The position numbers and the translations under genes are program-made. Below the pieces are notes generated by a model that saw nothing but the letters and a program-made list of their open reading frames with translations, did no database searches and had not been told where the DNA came from. A DNA stretch of 64,000 nucleotides from Brevibacillus_H ginsengisoli. Lineage in GTDB: Bacteria; Bacillota; Bacilli; Brevibacillales; Brevibacillaceae. The DNA lies in assembly GCF_050113715.1 (NCBI RefSeq), contig NZ_JBNJQR010000009.1, forward strand, positions 62,001 through 126,000, read 5' to 3'. Of this stretch, positions 9,022 through 16,795 are shown piece by piece; position 1 is the stretch's first letter, and every line of letters starts with the position of its first letter.

Positions 9022-10153
9022 CTTTCAAACCCTCCATTTTCATTGCTTGTTCAAATTTTCTTGCTGCACCGATTTGCATATCAGGAGTAACGTGACTATA
9101 TACATTCAAGGTCATAGCTGAATTGGAGTGCCCAAGACGCTCAGAGACTATTTTTATATGCTCACCAATCTTTAATAGAATTGTTGCGTGCGTATGCCTC
9201 TGGTCATGGAATCGTATCAGCGGAACTCCCGCACTTCTGATGGTCTGCCGGAAATGTCCAGTCAAACTACGTGGATGAATAGGAAGCCCAATCTCATTAG
9301 TTGCAATTAAATCATAGTCTTGATAAATATTAACTAATTCCTGCTTATGCCTTTCCTGTTCTTGATAATGTAGTTTTAGTTCCGAAATAACTGTTTCAGG
9401 AATAGAGATCAAGCGATTAGACCGGCTAGTTTTTGGTTCCAAAAAATCAAATTTACCCTTGGAGTAATAAAGAGTATTACGAACACTAATTTTTCCTTGG
9501 GTTAGGTCACAGTCTTTCCAACGTAAAGCAAGAATCTCTCCTTTTCGCAAACCAGTATAGAGTGCAAGTAGGTAAATTATGTAGTAGGTCTTGTTTGTAT
9601 TACCTGCGGTTTCAAGAAATTTCACAGCTTCTTCAATCGTCCATGTTTTTTGTTCTTTTCGTTTAATTCTAGGAGGAACAGCAAATTCAACTACGTTTTT
9701 TTGAATGTTCTGTAATCTTACCTGATGTTTGAAAAAGCTTTTAATGATTGAGTGTAAATACCTGATATACTCAGGTGACAATCCCTCATCAGTAAGTGAC
9801 ATGTAAAAGGATTGAATATGTTCCGTTTGAATTTCTTTCAATTTGAACCTTCCTAAAGCTGGGATAATTCGCTTTAGAATTGCTTTGGAGTAGTTATCAA
9901 AAGTTGAAACTCGCAACGATGGCTTCAAGGTAGTTTCAAGCCACGTAACGATAGCTTCTTGAAGAGTTTTCTTACTTGGTTCAAAATAATCTCCCTTGCT
10001 TAATTGGGTGATCATTTCAGCGCAGGATTGTTCTGCTGCTTTCTTTGTTTTAAATCCGCTTTTTGTTTTTTGATGCCTTGAACCATCGGGTTTTCGTCCA
10101 ATATCAACAGTAAATGACCACGTAGAGCCACGTTTACGGAAATATCCCTTCAT
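9011..10153 (-). CDS. int: Tyrosine recombinase integrase of element A
   Basis: This 380-aa phage-type integrase catalyses site-specific integration and excision of the element. The order is an AP2-like arm-binding N-terminus (KRGSTWSFTVDIGRKPDGSR), a SAM-like core-binding domain, and the catalytic domain with Arg in GLRKGEILALRW, His and Arg in HDQRHTHAT, and the nucleophilic Tyr in LNVYSHV. All catalytic residues are present, so it should be active. The excisionase gene lies 12 bp upstream. The likely target is the 3' end of rlmD, since matching cores flank the element. It is the only integrase in the whole island. Confidence 0.93.
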   Translation of the reverse strand: MKGYFRKRGSTWSFTVDIGRKPDGSRHQKTKSGFKTKKAAEQSCAEMITQLSKGDYFEPSKKTLQEAIVTWLETTLKPSLRVSTFDNYSKAILKRIIPALGRFKLKEIQTEHIQSFYMSLTDEGLSPEYIRYLHSIIKSFFKHQVRLQNIQKNVVEFAVPPRIKRKEQKTWTIEEAVKFLETAGNTNKTYYIIYLLALYTGLRKGEILALRWKDCDLTQGKISVRNTLYYSKGKFDFLEPKTSRSNRLISIPETVISELKLHYQEQERHKQELVNIYQDYDLIATNEIGLPIHPRSLTGHFRQTIRSAGVPLIRFHDQRHTHATILLKIGEHIKIVSERLGHSNSAMTLNVYSHVTPDMQIGAARKFEQAMKMEGLKDDD

Positions 10154-10165
10154 CCAGAATCTCTC

Positions 10166-10366
10166 CTAGACGTATTGTTCGTTTAGCCATTTGAAAAAGG
10201 CATCACGAGCGACACGTTTGCAACGTCCGATACGGATTAATGGAAAGCCTGTTTTTTCCATGATTTCATAGGCGATTCTTGTTGAAACGCCAATAATTTC
10301 AGCCAGATGTTGAGCATTTAAAACTAACGGATATTCTTCCATGGCAAATATTTTTTTAGGTACCAT
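10166..10366 (-). CDS. xis: Excisionase-type helix-turn-helix protein
   Basis: This 66-aa protein has a single MerR-like winged helix (LNAQHLAEIIGVSTRIAYEIMEKTGFPLIRIG), the form seen in excisionases of Tn916/ICEBs1-like elements. It directs the integrase towards excision. AGGGGG lies nine bases before the ATG, and the integrase gene follows 12 bp after the stop. Confidence 0.8.
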   Translation of the reverse strand: MVPKKIFAMEEYPLVLNAQHLAEIIGVSTRIAYEIMEKTGFPLIRIGRCKRVARDAFFKWLNEQYV

Positions 10367-10393
10367 TGCATTTCCCCCTGAATCTGTTTTAAG

Positions 10394-11548
10394 CTAATCA
10401 GTAAGTAAGTATTTTTTTCTTCTACGTTCTTTCTCATCTTGGAAAGACGTATTTTTTTTATTTAGGCCGATCTCTGCCCAGGACTTGAATAGTCTAGTAG
10501 TATCGTCAATTGAATCATGATTCCCAACCGCAGCAATGGAGAGTAAAATTCCTGCTCCTTGGTCAAGAAGTTGTTTCATATTACCTTGCTTTACTAATTC
10601 TCTTGTAAGTGGTGAGGCTTCATAATCTAAATCAGCTTGTTGTATGATTCGCCATTTCCTTTTTAGTTTCCACCGAGAAACATTATCCTTAGAAGGCTGC
10701 CTGATCGTAAGCCATTCTTGGGTTAAATACGCCCATAAACCACTCTCCTTTGCCAATAGTTCTTCAATCGTGTTTATAGAAAACTCTTTTAACACCTCCC
10801 TTCGTAGTTGAAACTCAACTCGCCAAACATCTTTATCATCCTTCCAACCATGATCACGCCAAATTTGTTTGAACCAGTCTTTACCGGATTTCTGAATCTC
10901 CAGAGTCTTGTTATAAATTCGGGCTAGTAAGGGGCCACCAATACCTACTCGGAATCCGGAGAATTTTCTTCCCCGAGAATATTCCCCACTAACAAAGCAA
11001 TCTTCTTTTTTCCTAGCTCTGGTTATCACTCCTTTTGAATCTATCTGTTTAAAAGTAACTAAATCACTATCAGCGCAAATATCAATCCGAGAAATCTGAT
11101 TATAATAATATGAGTCGGTTAATGAACGGAACCAATTTGTGAAGTGCTTATAAGCGCCTTCTAATCCGTAAGACCATATATACCCTGAGAGGAAATGGAC
11201 GAACACAGGAGGATTTGTTTTTGATTCCTTATCCATGAAAAAAATGATAAAGTCATCACAGGACAGTCGATATGGATAAAGACGTTTTCCAGTCCGGTGT
11301 ACCGTAAGTGAGACATTATTGATAAAGTGGTTTTTTTCAATGCCCGATTCTTGGGCTTCCTCCTTTAGTTTTTTTAAAACATCTAGGTGAGGGCGTAGAT
11401 TCGATTCGTAGTTTTCGATTTTTAATCCAAATTCGATAGTGTCAAAACCCTTTAAAATCAAGGCATCTACCTCCGTCAGCTTGTAATTAGAGCCTAGCAT
11501 GTTATATGGGTTGCTAGGCTTCCCGATGGTACGCCATAGTCTTGACAT
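10394..11548 (-). CDS. Rep_trans-type replication initiator / MobT-like relaxase
   Basis: This 384-aa protein matches the replication-initiation-factor family (pT181-type initiators and NicK/MobT relaxases). A conserved block includes SRIDICADSD, and a GIGGPLLARIYNKTLEI segment follows. Such proteins nick a double-strand origin or oriT and become covalently attached through a tyrosine. The gene lies just upstream of xis and int and immediately downstream of a cluster of hairpins (11554-11680) that could be its nick site. No coupling protein or type IV secretion gene is visible, so the element is at best mobilisable or replicates as a circle after excision. Confidence 0.78.
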   Translation of the reverse strand: MSRLWRTIGKPSNPYNMLGSNYKLTEVDALILKGFDTIEFGLKIENYESNLRPHLDVLKKLKEEAQESGIEKNHFINNVSLTVHRTGKRLYPYRLSCDDFIIFFMDKESKTNPPVFVHFLSGYIWSYGLEGAYKHFTNWFRSLTDSYYYNQISRIDICADSDLVTFKQIDSKGVITRARKKEDCFVSGEYSRGRKFSGFRVGIGGPLLARIYNKTLEIQKSGKDWFKQIWRDHGWKDDKDVWRVEFQLRREVLKEFSINTIEELLAKESGLWAYLTQEWLTIRQPSKDNVSRWKLKRKWRIIQQADLDYEASPLTRELVKQGNMKQLLDQGAGILLSIAAVGNHDSIDDTTRLFKSWAEIGLNKKNTSFQDEKERRRKKYLLTD

Positions 11549-11553
11549 GGAGC

Positions 11554-11680
11554 CTCTGCAAGTGTGCAGGACAAGGCTTAGCGGTCAGGCTAGAAGCGTG
11601 CCTGTCCGCTAAACCAGCCTGGCACATCTCGCCACTCCATATCAAGACCAAGCCAGTATTCCGCTGCGCTCCATACTGGT
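11554..11680. other. Hairpin cluster, candidate nick site/origin (dso or oriT)
   Basis: Three inverted repeats lie directly upstream of the initiator gene: CTGCA/TGCAG (11556-11569); a 13-base pair of arms with one mismatch, TTAGCGGTCAGGC/GCCTGTCCGCTAA (11578-11612); and CCAGTAT/ATACTGG (11653-11679). The stretch is more GC-rich than its surroundings. Position and structure fit a rolling-circle origin or oriT recognised by the adjacent protein. Confidence 0.55.
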
Positions 11681-11689
11681 AGGCTGCGC

Positions 11690-11830
11690 TCACTTCATGG
11701 CTTGCCGAGCTTCGCCAATAAGTCCTAAAAGCTTTTTTTCAATACTAATTTGTATAGCTCTAGTTTTTGCTTGCATCTGGAGATATTTTTCAATCTCAAT
11801 AACTAATTTACTAGAGGATTTTATTTTCAA
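11690..11830 (-). CDS. 46-residue basic protein upstream of the initiator
   Basis: A TTG-started reading frame encodes 46 aa that are helical and basic, beginning MKIKSSSKLVIEIEKYLQMQ. An AGGTAGGGTG site lies just before it. It is transcribed towards the initiator gene with the hairpin cluster between. Small proteins in this place in mobile elements often control copy number or the relaxosome, but no homology is recognised here. Confidence 0.5.
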   Translation of the reverse strand: MKIKSSSKLVIEIEKYLQMQAKTRAIQISIEKKLLGLIGEARQAMK

Positions 11831-11851
11831 ATAATCACCCTACCTTAAATG

Positions 11852-11947
11852 TTACAATGTTGTAATCGTATGTTACTAAAAAATCACTTTAAAATTATGG
11901 TATACTCTGTTTATGTTTTTGTCAACAATGATGATTAAAAAGTAACA
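11852..11947. promoter_or_regulatory. Divergent control region with candidate repressor operators
   Basis: TTACAATGTTGTAA (11852-11865) is an inverted repeat with a two-base spacer. TGTTACT (11871-11877) and AGTAACA (11941-11947) form a widely spaced inverted pair around a TATACT box (11901-11906). This AT-rich region separates the leftward mobility genes from the rightward repressor, as in lysogeny switches. Confidence 0.5.
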
Positions 11948-11991
11948 TTAAATTCAACACACATACGAAAAATAAAGAGAGGAAGATAATA

Positions 11992-12741
11992 ATGGGATAT
12001 TATGAGACTCTCATTGAGATGGTAGATAAATCTGGACTAACTTTACAAGAGATAGCGGATAAGTGCCAAGCCGAGTATGGGGTCAAAATTAATAGATCAT
12101 ATATCAGTAAACTTCAGACTAAAAGACAAGCCCCTGCATCCGATGAAGTAAATGTAGCGATTGCTAAAGTTTGTGGAGGTGAAGTTGAGAGATTTCGTTA
12201 CGAGGGGTATATTGAAAAAGCTCCTGAGTATATTAAAGAATTAATTCAAGAAATGAAGTTTACAATAAAGGGCATGACCCTCTCAATGCTTGGCAGTATT
12301 TTGACAGACGAACAATTAAGTTTAGTAGAAAAAGATTTAAATACAAAATCTGAAATTGAGTTAGTTAGAAACACCAAAAATTATCTTAATAAATTACCAA
12401 ACATAAAGGCTGACTATTACCAAGTAGCAAAAGAAGAACAAGATGGAAAGTACGTTTATAAAATAACGGGATTGCTAGGGGCAAGAATGAACGACGACTC
12501 AATGGAGCCTAGAATAAAAAAGGGTACTCTACTACATATCGATAAACCAGAAGATATAAAAAGTGGAGATACAGTCGTTGTGAAAAAATTTTCGGAAGAA
12601 AAGTTCTTAGTAAGAAAGTATGTTGTCCTATCAAATACTACTGCTCTTATAAGTGAAAATCCCATATATGAGCCAATTGAATTTGATAACAATGAGTATG
12701 AAATTCTTGGTAAAGTAAAATCCATTACTGTTGAAATTTAA
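11992..12741 (+). CDS. XRE-S24 (CI/LexA-like) repressor of element A
   Basis: The 249-aa protein has an N-terminal helix-turn-helix (about residues 16-60, LTLQEIADK and INRSYISKL). Its C-terminal S24 peptidase domain has the catalytic Ser in NDDSMEPRIKKG and the catalytic Lys in FLVRKYV. Proteins of this build repress mobile-element genes and are inactivated by RecA-stimulated self-cleavage. The expected Ala-Gly-type cleavage site may be LLGARM just before the serine. It is divergent from the initiator-xis-int operon and preceded by AGAGAGGAAG. Confidence 0.88.
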   Translation: MGYYETLIEMVDKSGLTLQEIADKCQAEYGVKINRSYISKLQTKRQAPASDEVNVAIAKVCGGEVERFRYEGYIEKAPEYIKELIQEMKFTIKGMTLSMLGSILTDEQLSLVEKDLNTKSEIELVRNTKNYLNKLPNIKADYYQVAKEEQDGKYVYKITGLLGARMNDDSMEPRIKKGTLLHIDKPEDIKSGDTVVVKKFSEEKFLVRKYVVLSNTTALISENPIYEPIEFDNNEYEILGKVKSITVEI

Positions 12742-12768
12742 TTCATTTGTCTTTTGTATTAACCACCT

Positions 12769-12796
12769 AAGGGCGTGGGCTTCGCCCCACGCCCTT
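12769..12796 (+). terminator. Terminator after the repressor gene
   Basis: A GC-rich stem (AAGGGCGTGGG / CCCACGCCCTT) with a short loop is followed by TTGG rather than a long T-run. It lies between the repressor gene and the cargo gene. Confidence 0.7.
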
Positions 12797-12931
12797 TTGG
12801 TGCGTTGCGCCGCTTTACTTCGCAAGGTTCCGACAAGTACCTGCTGATAGAGACTCGTTTTCACTGTGATGTTTCCAATGATGGAGAAAATGTAACGTAA
12901 ACGGCGAAAGCCTTGTTGAAGGGGGATTCAG

Positions 12932-14104
12932 ATGATCAATATTTATGCAGAAATTTCAAAAGAGATAGCTAAGCAAGTGAATGAGAATATTCATTCTATA
13001 CTTGAAATGTTCATAGATTACTGTGAAACATCTGGGTTCGAGGTATTTTTGCAGGGAATTTTCCCGCCATTTTTAATTAGAGAAGATCTGGAAAAATGTA
13101 GCCGCGTAATTTATGAATTACAAGAATTTACAATGGATAAGTATGAACGCGAATTATACCCGCTTCATGAATATGCTCTTTTTTCACTTCTTGGTTGGTG
13201 GAAGGAAGTATCAGATGAATATGATGAAATTGAATTTGATAGTATTGATGAAAAGTTAATTCGGACAGAGGACGATGAATATATAGCCCGAAATATAAAT
13301 GACATGTATATGTATAGAACATTACTGTTTCAAGATAACGATTTTTTGCAAATACCAAAATTAATCAGTATTTATAGAAAATCTCCTGAATTTGTTCAAG
13401 AATTCCTACATATTAACTTAGATAATTACACTGATTTAATGCCTAATGACATAAGAGAAGACTACATATCCTCTAAAAAAACGCTAAACAATCAGGAAAT
13501 TAGCGATGAACAATTGATAGTATCTTTGTTACACTCAGCAACGAAAAGATTGCAACATAATCCTATAAAGCTTATGAGGACTTCCGAAACAGAACTGAGT
13601 GATTATATATGTAATTTTCTTTGGATGAACCTAGAGGAAAGAGGTCTGCACATTTCCAGAGAAATGCCAGGTGGGTTTGCAAAAAAAGTAATAGGAGAAA
13701 TAGATTTTTTTATTTATCGGAATGATAAAAGTTTATATAATCCTATAGCAGTTGGGGAAAATAAAGAGTGGGGAAATTTTACAGATCAGTTAAAACAGTT
13801 GCTTGGTTATATGACAGAAAACGTTTCTTTTGGTTTCACAATAATTTTCAATAAGTCGGTAACATTGTCGACAGTACTCAAAAATAGAATAAAACAATTG
13901 GAAGATTTCTATATAGAAGTTAATGGCATCAAATACTTTGAAACATTAAGTGTCAATCCAGTTGAGGGGATGAAATATGTCTTAGTTACAGAACATAAAA
14001 ACCCCGAAGATAGTGATACCTTTAGAATGTATCATTTGATTGTAAATGCTAACTTAAATGTTCGTGAAGAGGCTGCTAGACAGGCTCGGATGAAAAAATC
14101 CTAA
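12932..14104 (+). CDS. Cargo protein with PD-(D/E)XK nuclease-like C-terminal region
   Basis: This 390-aa acidic protein is the last gene of element A, next to the right attachment core. About 200 residues of helical sequence with no recognised fold come first. The C-terminal part has GGFAKKVIGEIDFFIY followed by VGENKEWG, an order (E...D...ExK) consistent with a PD-(D/E)XK nuclease core. The family is not recognised. The AAGGGGG before the ATG and the position beside attR suggest an independently expressed cargo gene, plausibly antiphage. The nuclease assignment is tentative. Confidence 0.6.
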   Translation: MINIYAEISKEIAKQVNENIHSILEMFIDYCETSGFEVFLQGIFPPFLIREDLEKCSRVIYELQEFTMDKYERELYPLHEYALFSLLGWWKEVSDEYDEIEFDSIDEKLIRTEDDEYIARNINDMYMYRTLLFQDNDFLQIPKLISIYRKSPEFVQEFLHINLDNYTDLMPNDIREDYISSKKTLNNQEISDEQLIVSLLHSATKRLQHNPIKLMRTSETELSDYICNFLWMNLEERGLHISREMPGGFAKKVIGEIDFFIYRNDKSLYNPIAVGENKEWGNFTDQLKQLLGYMTENVSFGFTIIFNKSVTLSTVLKNRIKQLEDFYIEVNGIKYFETLSVNPVEGMKYVLVTEHKNPEDSDTFRMYHLIVNANLNVREEAARQARMKKS

Positions 14105-14116
14105 AGACCTAAAGAT

Positions 14117-14136
14117 TGACCACATTTTTGACCACA
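14117..14136 (+). repeat. Paired TGACCACA repeats, right end of element A
   Basis: Two TGACCACA octamers (14117-14124 and 14129-14136) are separated by four Ts and lie about 115 bp before the attR core. They match those at 7387 and 23366. Confidence 0.7.
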
Positions 14137-14241
14137 CAATAAAAATCTTTATGATAAGCGTTGATCATCCTGATTACCCAAAGCGCTGAGAATCATCACT
14201 TAAATTAATTGGGAGATAAGGGATTCGTCCACTTTCTAAAC

Positions 14242-14298
14242 AATCACGAAACGGGGCATGTTGAGTGTGTAGTGTCAACACAGCTAATCGATAAATAA
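14242..14298 (+). pseudogene. Displaced rlmD 3' end no. 1 (attR of element A)
   Basis: In frame this encodes NHETGHVECVVSTQLIDK and a stop, an alternative C-terminus for an RlmD/RumA-type methyltransferase (native FPHTGHVES). The core ACGGGGCATGT at 14251-14261 is identical to the one in rlmD. A terminator hairpin follows, as after the intact gene. It is best read as the 3' end displaced when element A inserted. Confidence 0.75.
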
Positions 14299-14322
14299 AG
14301 AGACATCTAAATAGTTTATATG

Positions 14323-14369
14323 AAACAAAAGCCTAAACCTCATCTGATGAATGGATTGGGCTTTTGTTT
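14323..14369 (+). terminator. Terminator of displaced rlmD end no. 1
   Basis: AAACAAAAGCC pairs perfectly over 11 bp with GGCTTTTGTTT across a 25-base loop, 25 bp after the remnant stop codon. Confidence 0.75.
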
Positions 14370-14482
14370 ATATCGAGTCAAGTTTGCTTTTGCTGTCAAT
14401 TGACCCTATCGGAACAACGATGAATAAATTTAATAGGTCTAGCAGGCTACAGAAACATGACCTTTTTACAATCTGTCGCATC

Positions 14483-14520
14483 AAAAAAGGCAAGTCCATA
14501 AGTAACTGAACCTGCCTTTT
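14483..14520 (-). terminator. Terminator of the GNAT gene
   Basis: AAAAGGCA and TGCCTTTT form the stem. On the minus strand the right side continues into a run of six Ts. Confidence 0.75.
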
Positions 14521-14536
14521 CTTCTGTAAATATGGA

Positions 14537-14815
14537 TTAATATTTCACATCCGCGTATTCTGGTCTTATCTCCAATTGTCTCTTAGCAAAAGGACAAAGC
14601 CCGAGTAGTCTGATCTTATACTGCCGCGCATAATCAACGACTTTAGACATTAGCTCCTCAGCTAATCCTTGTCCGCGATAATGATCATCCACATAGGTGT
14701 GATCTATAATATAGAGAGTTTCACTGGTAACGCTATATGTCATTTCGGCCACCAGCTTTCCGTCCTTTTCAATATAAAATTGATGTCCATCCGCATTATG
14801 TTGAACCTTATTCAT
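14537..14815 (-). CDS. GNAT-fold N-acetyltransferase, YjdJ-like
   Basis: This short (92 aa) GNAT-type protein has the acetyl-CoA-binding YRGQGLAEELMSKVVDYAR motif. The compact form and the neighbouring Fer4_19 gene match the yjdJ-yjdI pair known from Escherichia coli. AAGGAGTG precedes the ATG. The upstream ferredoxin-like gene ends 15 bp before it, so the two form an operon. The substrate is unknown. The pair is the only content of the layer between displaced rlmD ends 1 and 2. Confidence 0.82.
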   Translation of the reverse strand: MNKVQHNADGHQFYIEKDGKLVAEMTYSVTSETLYIIDHTYVDDHYRGQGLAEELMSKVVDYARQYKIRLLGLCPFAKRQLEIRPEYADVKY

Positions 14816-14830
14816 TTATTTCACTCCTTA

Positions 14831-15064
14831 TTAGTCTTGTTTGTCAGAAGGCTTTGATGTCAGCTTGTAGGTCAGTGCTCCACTTGGACAAGTGTCGATA
14901 TGGGCAGCGATCTTGTCCGCAGTTGATCCTGTAGCATTAACCCATGGTCGCCTGCTCAGATCAAATACCTCGGGCATCCCTTTCACACAAACGCCGGAAT
15001 GAATGCATTTCTCCGAATCAAAATAAATTTCGATGTCTTCACCTTTGTACACTTTCTTATTCAT
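14831..15064 (-). CDS. Divergent 4Fe-4S ferredoxin-like protein, YjdI/Fer4_19
   Basis: The 77-aa protein resembles the Fer4_19 family: CIHSGVCVKGMPEVFD near the N-terminus and IDTCPSGALTYKL near the C-terminus supply the cluster-binding cysteines. Such small iron-sulfur proteins usually sit beside a short GNAT, as here. An in-frame GTG at 15073 is possible, but the ATG at 15064 has GAGAGGTG at proper distance. Confidence 0.82.
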   Translation of the reverse strand: MNKKVYKGEDIEIYFDSEKCIHSGVCVKGMPEVFDLSRRPWVNATGSTADKIAAHIDTCPSGALTYKLTSKPSDKQD

Positions 15065-15228
15065 GTTGAACACACCTCTCCATTATGAAAATACGGAACT
15101 TTCTGCTCGTTAAAGGTAATGATTAATGTAGTTAAACGGTAGTTACTGGTAAAGTATAGATTTAGAAATTAATCTTGTCTATAATCTCATTAACTCTCTG
15201 CGTCGGTTTGGACGTATGTTGGGTACTC

Positions 15229-15291
15229 CGTATCACCTCAGCACATGTAGAGTGCTGTGTGTTACAAAGCATACTAGTCTTTACCAAATGA
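15229..15291 (+). pseudogene. Displaced rlmD 3' end no. 2
   Basis: In frame it reads RITSAHVECCVLQSILVFTK and a stop. The HVECCVL core is a common C-terminal motif of RumA-type methyltransferases. A 12-bp perfect hairpin begins at the stop codon, repeating the stop-plus-terminator layout seen at the other remnants. Confidence 0.6.
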
Positions 15292-15323
15292 AAGAGAGTA
15301 CCGCTTTTGAAGTACTCTCTTTC
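15290..15323. terminator. Hairpin after displaced rlmD end no. 2 / convergent VOC gene
   Basis: GAAAGAGAGTAC (15290-15301) pairs perfectly with GTACTCTCTTTC (15312-15323) over a ten-base loop. It lies between the remnant and the convergent VOC gene. No strong T-run follows on either strand. Confidence 0.6.
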
Positions 15324-15368
15324 TTCAATCATAGGATCACGATTTGTAGTTAATATTTTAAAAGGATT

Positions 15369-15764
15369 CTATTTAGCGTTCACATCTGGCTGATGAATAC
15401 CAAAAATATTGCCTTCGGTATCCATATAATATCCTTGCCACGCCATTCCAGGCAGAGCATACTTTGGAAGGGCGACCTTGCCTCCATTTTTTAGAATTTT
15501 TTCTTCAGTTGAATCGTAATCTTCCACTCCCATTGTACAGGCATAACCATTCACAGCCTGGCCAGGTTCTGGGGAAGCGCCTTGACGTTGCATCAAAGCT
15601 CCGTTAATTCCAGGCTCGTTTGCATCGCCAGTCACAGCCCCAAAATAAGGCATTCCAGCATATTCACTCCAATCTTCAAATGCCCACCCAAATACCTCTC
15701 CATAAAACGTTTTAGCACGCCCCATGTCATCTACATGAATTTCGAAATGAACTAATCTTCCCAT
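15369..15764 (-). CDS. VOC (glyoxalase/bleomycin-resistance fold) family protein
   Basis: This 131-aa protein has the paired beta-alpha-beta-beta-beta modules of the vicinal oxygen chelate fold. It starts with LVHFEIHVDDMGRAKTFYGEVFGW and ends with YMDTEGNIFGIHQPD, each supplying likely metal ligands (His and Glu). The substrate is unknown. The ATG at 15764 follows AGGAGGG. It is a single-gene unit. Confidence 0.85.
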   Translation of the reverse strand: MGRLVHFEIHVDDMGRAKTFYGEVFGWAFEDWSEYAGMPYFGAVTGDANEPGINGALMQRQGASPEPGQAVNGYACTMGVEDYDSTEEKILKNGGKVALPKYALPGMAWQGYYMDTEGNIFGIHQPDVNAK

Positions 15765-15989
15765 GATACCCTCCTGATTTCTTTATTCCTTAATTTGTTA
15801 TTGTGTATTCTACTTATCGTTTTGATACTCCTTCATGACAATTTTACTTATGCTACACACGTGTAGTGTTGCTCACTGTTGGTCAGGAAAGACTAATGAT
15901 TGAGGTGTATTGGCGACCTTTTTCAAAAATTGTTGACCTCTCCCCACAGCGATAGAGTTTTTTTTAGCGAAAATACACTCGGAGAATTG

Positions 15990-16020
15990 TATTATGGGTA
16001 ATAGTACAACTCCCATAATA
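15990..16020 (+). promoter_or_regulatory. Inverted repeat in the leader of the SF0329-like gene
   Basis: TATTATGGG (15990-15998) pairs perfectly with CCCATAATA (16012-16020) about 20 bp before the ribosome-binding site. It could be an operator or a 5'-UTR hairpin. Confidence 0.4.
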
Positions 16021-16052
16021 GGTATTTATCATATAGAACATTGGAGGATTAC

Positions 16053-16622
16053 ATGGCCTGGAGCAAATTGAGACAACAACTAGAGAGTTTTCTCTGTCCT
16101 GCGTTATATGGAAGGGTCGAATACCGTGCAACCGGCTACCGTTATTTACCTGATAAAGCAGGACTTTGTTATATTGCGGTAGATAAAAAGAACATACTCA
16201 ATATGAGTGATAAAACTACCTTAATCAGATGGTATCTGACGGAGCTGGAAATTAAGAATGATTCAGCTATCCAAATTCCTATCCATGATGAGGAAATTGA
16301 AGCGATCAGAAAAGACACCAAGGGAACAGTTCCGGAGGATCGTCTAAAAGTAATTGCAAGAAGTAGAAAAATATCAGAATATGCAAAGGAGCTTTTGTCA
16401 GCACAATCATCATTAAGTAAATCAAATTTTATAGTTGTTGCTAATAAGTTTTTATCCAGTCCTATAGAGGAAAGCATGGAGAGCAATGATATCTTATTGA
16501 ATATTCTAGCTTTGGTGGACAGACGAGTTGGAAAAAAGCGGATTTTAAACATGACCGAGAAGATGAAATTAAAGCATCCAATTGTGCAATATTTTTATGA
16601 ACTACGGCTTAGTACGTTATAA
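16053..16622 (+). CDS. SF0329-like protein of unknown function
   Basis: The 189-aa soluble protein begins MAWSKLRQQLESFLCPALYG and ends with a DRRVGKKRI and PIVQYFYELRL segment, a pattern I associate with the uncharacterised SF0329 family. No catalytic motif is evident. The ATG at 16053 has GGAGG five bases upstream; the in-frame TTG at 16041 overlaps that site and is unlikely. The gene stands alone. Confidence 0.6.
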   Translation: MAWSKLRQQLESFLCPALYGRVEYRATGYRYLPDKAGLCYIAVDKKNILNMSDKTTLIRWYLTELEIKNDSAIQIPIHDEEIEAIRKDTKGTVPEDRLKVIARSRKISEYAKELLSAQSSLSKSNFIVVANKFLSSPIEESMESNDILLNILALVDRRVGKKRILNMTEKMKLKHPIVQYFYELRLSTL

Positions 16623-16681
16623 AAATAACTCATTCACCTCCAATCGAGAGGTTTTTCATCTGAAATTGTGTTTGCTGACAG

Positions 16682-16756
16682 ATTAGTTTCGGTGAATTGA
16701 AAGAGTTAATTCAACAGGGAAACGATGCAGAGGTAGCACAATTAAGAAAATATTAG
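16682..16756 (+). pseudogene. Short C-terminal gene remnant
   Basis: An in-frame stretch reads FGELKELIQQGNDAEVAQLR then KY and a stop, preceded by a stop codon in the same frame and with no start. It looks like the tail of a lost gene. The rest of the 16623-16795 gap shows nothing else. Confidence 0.3.
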
Positions 16757-16795
16757 TGACCAACAGACAAGTCATGTGGAATGTACAGTGTTTCT

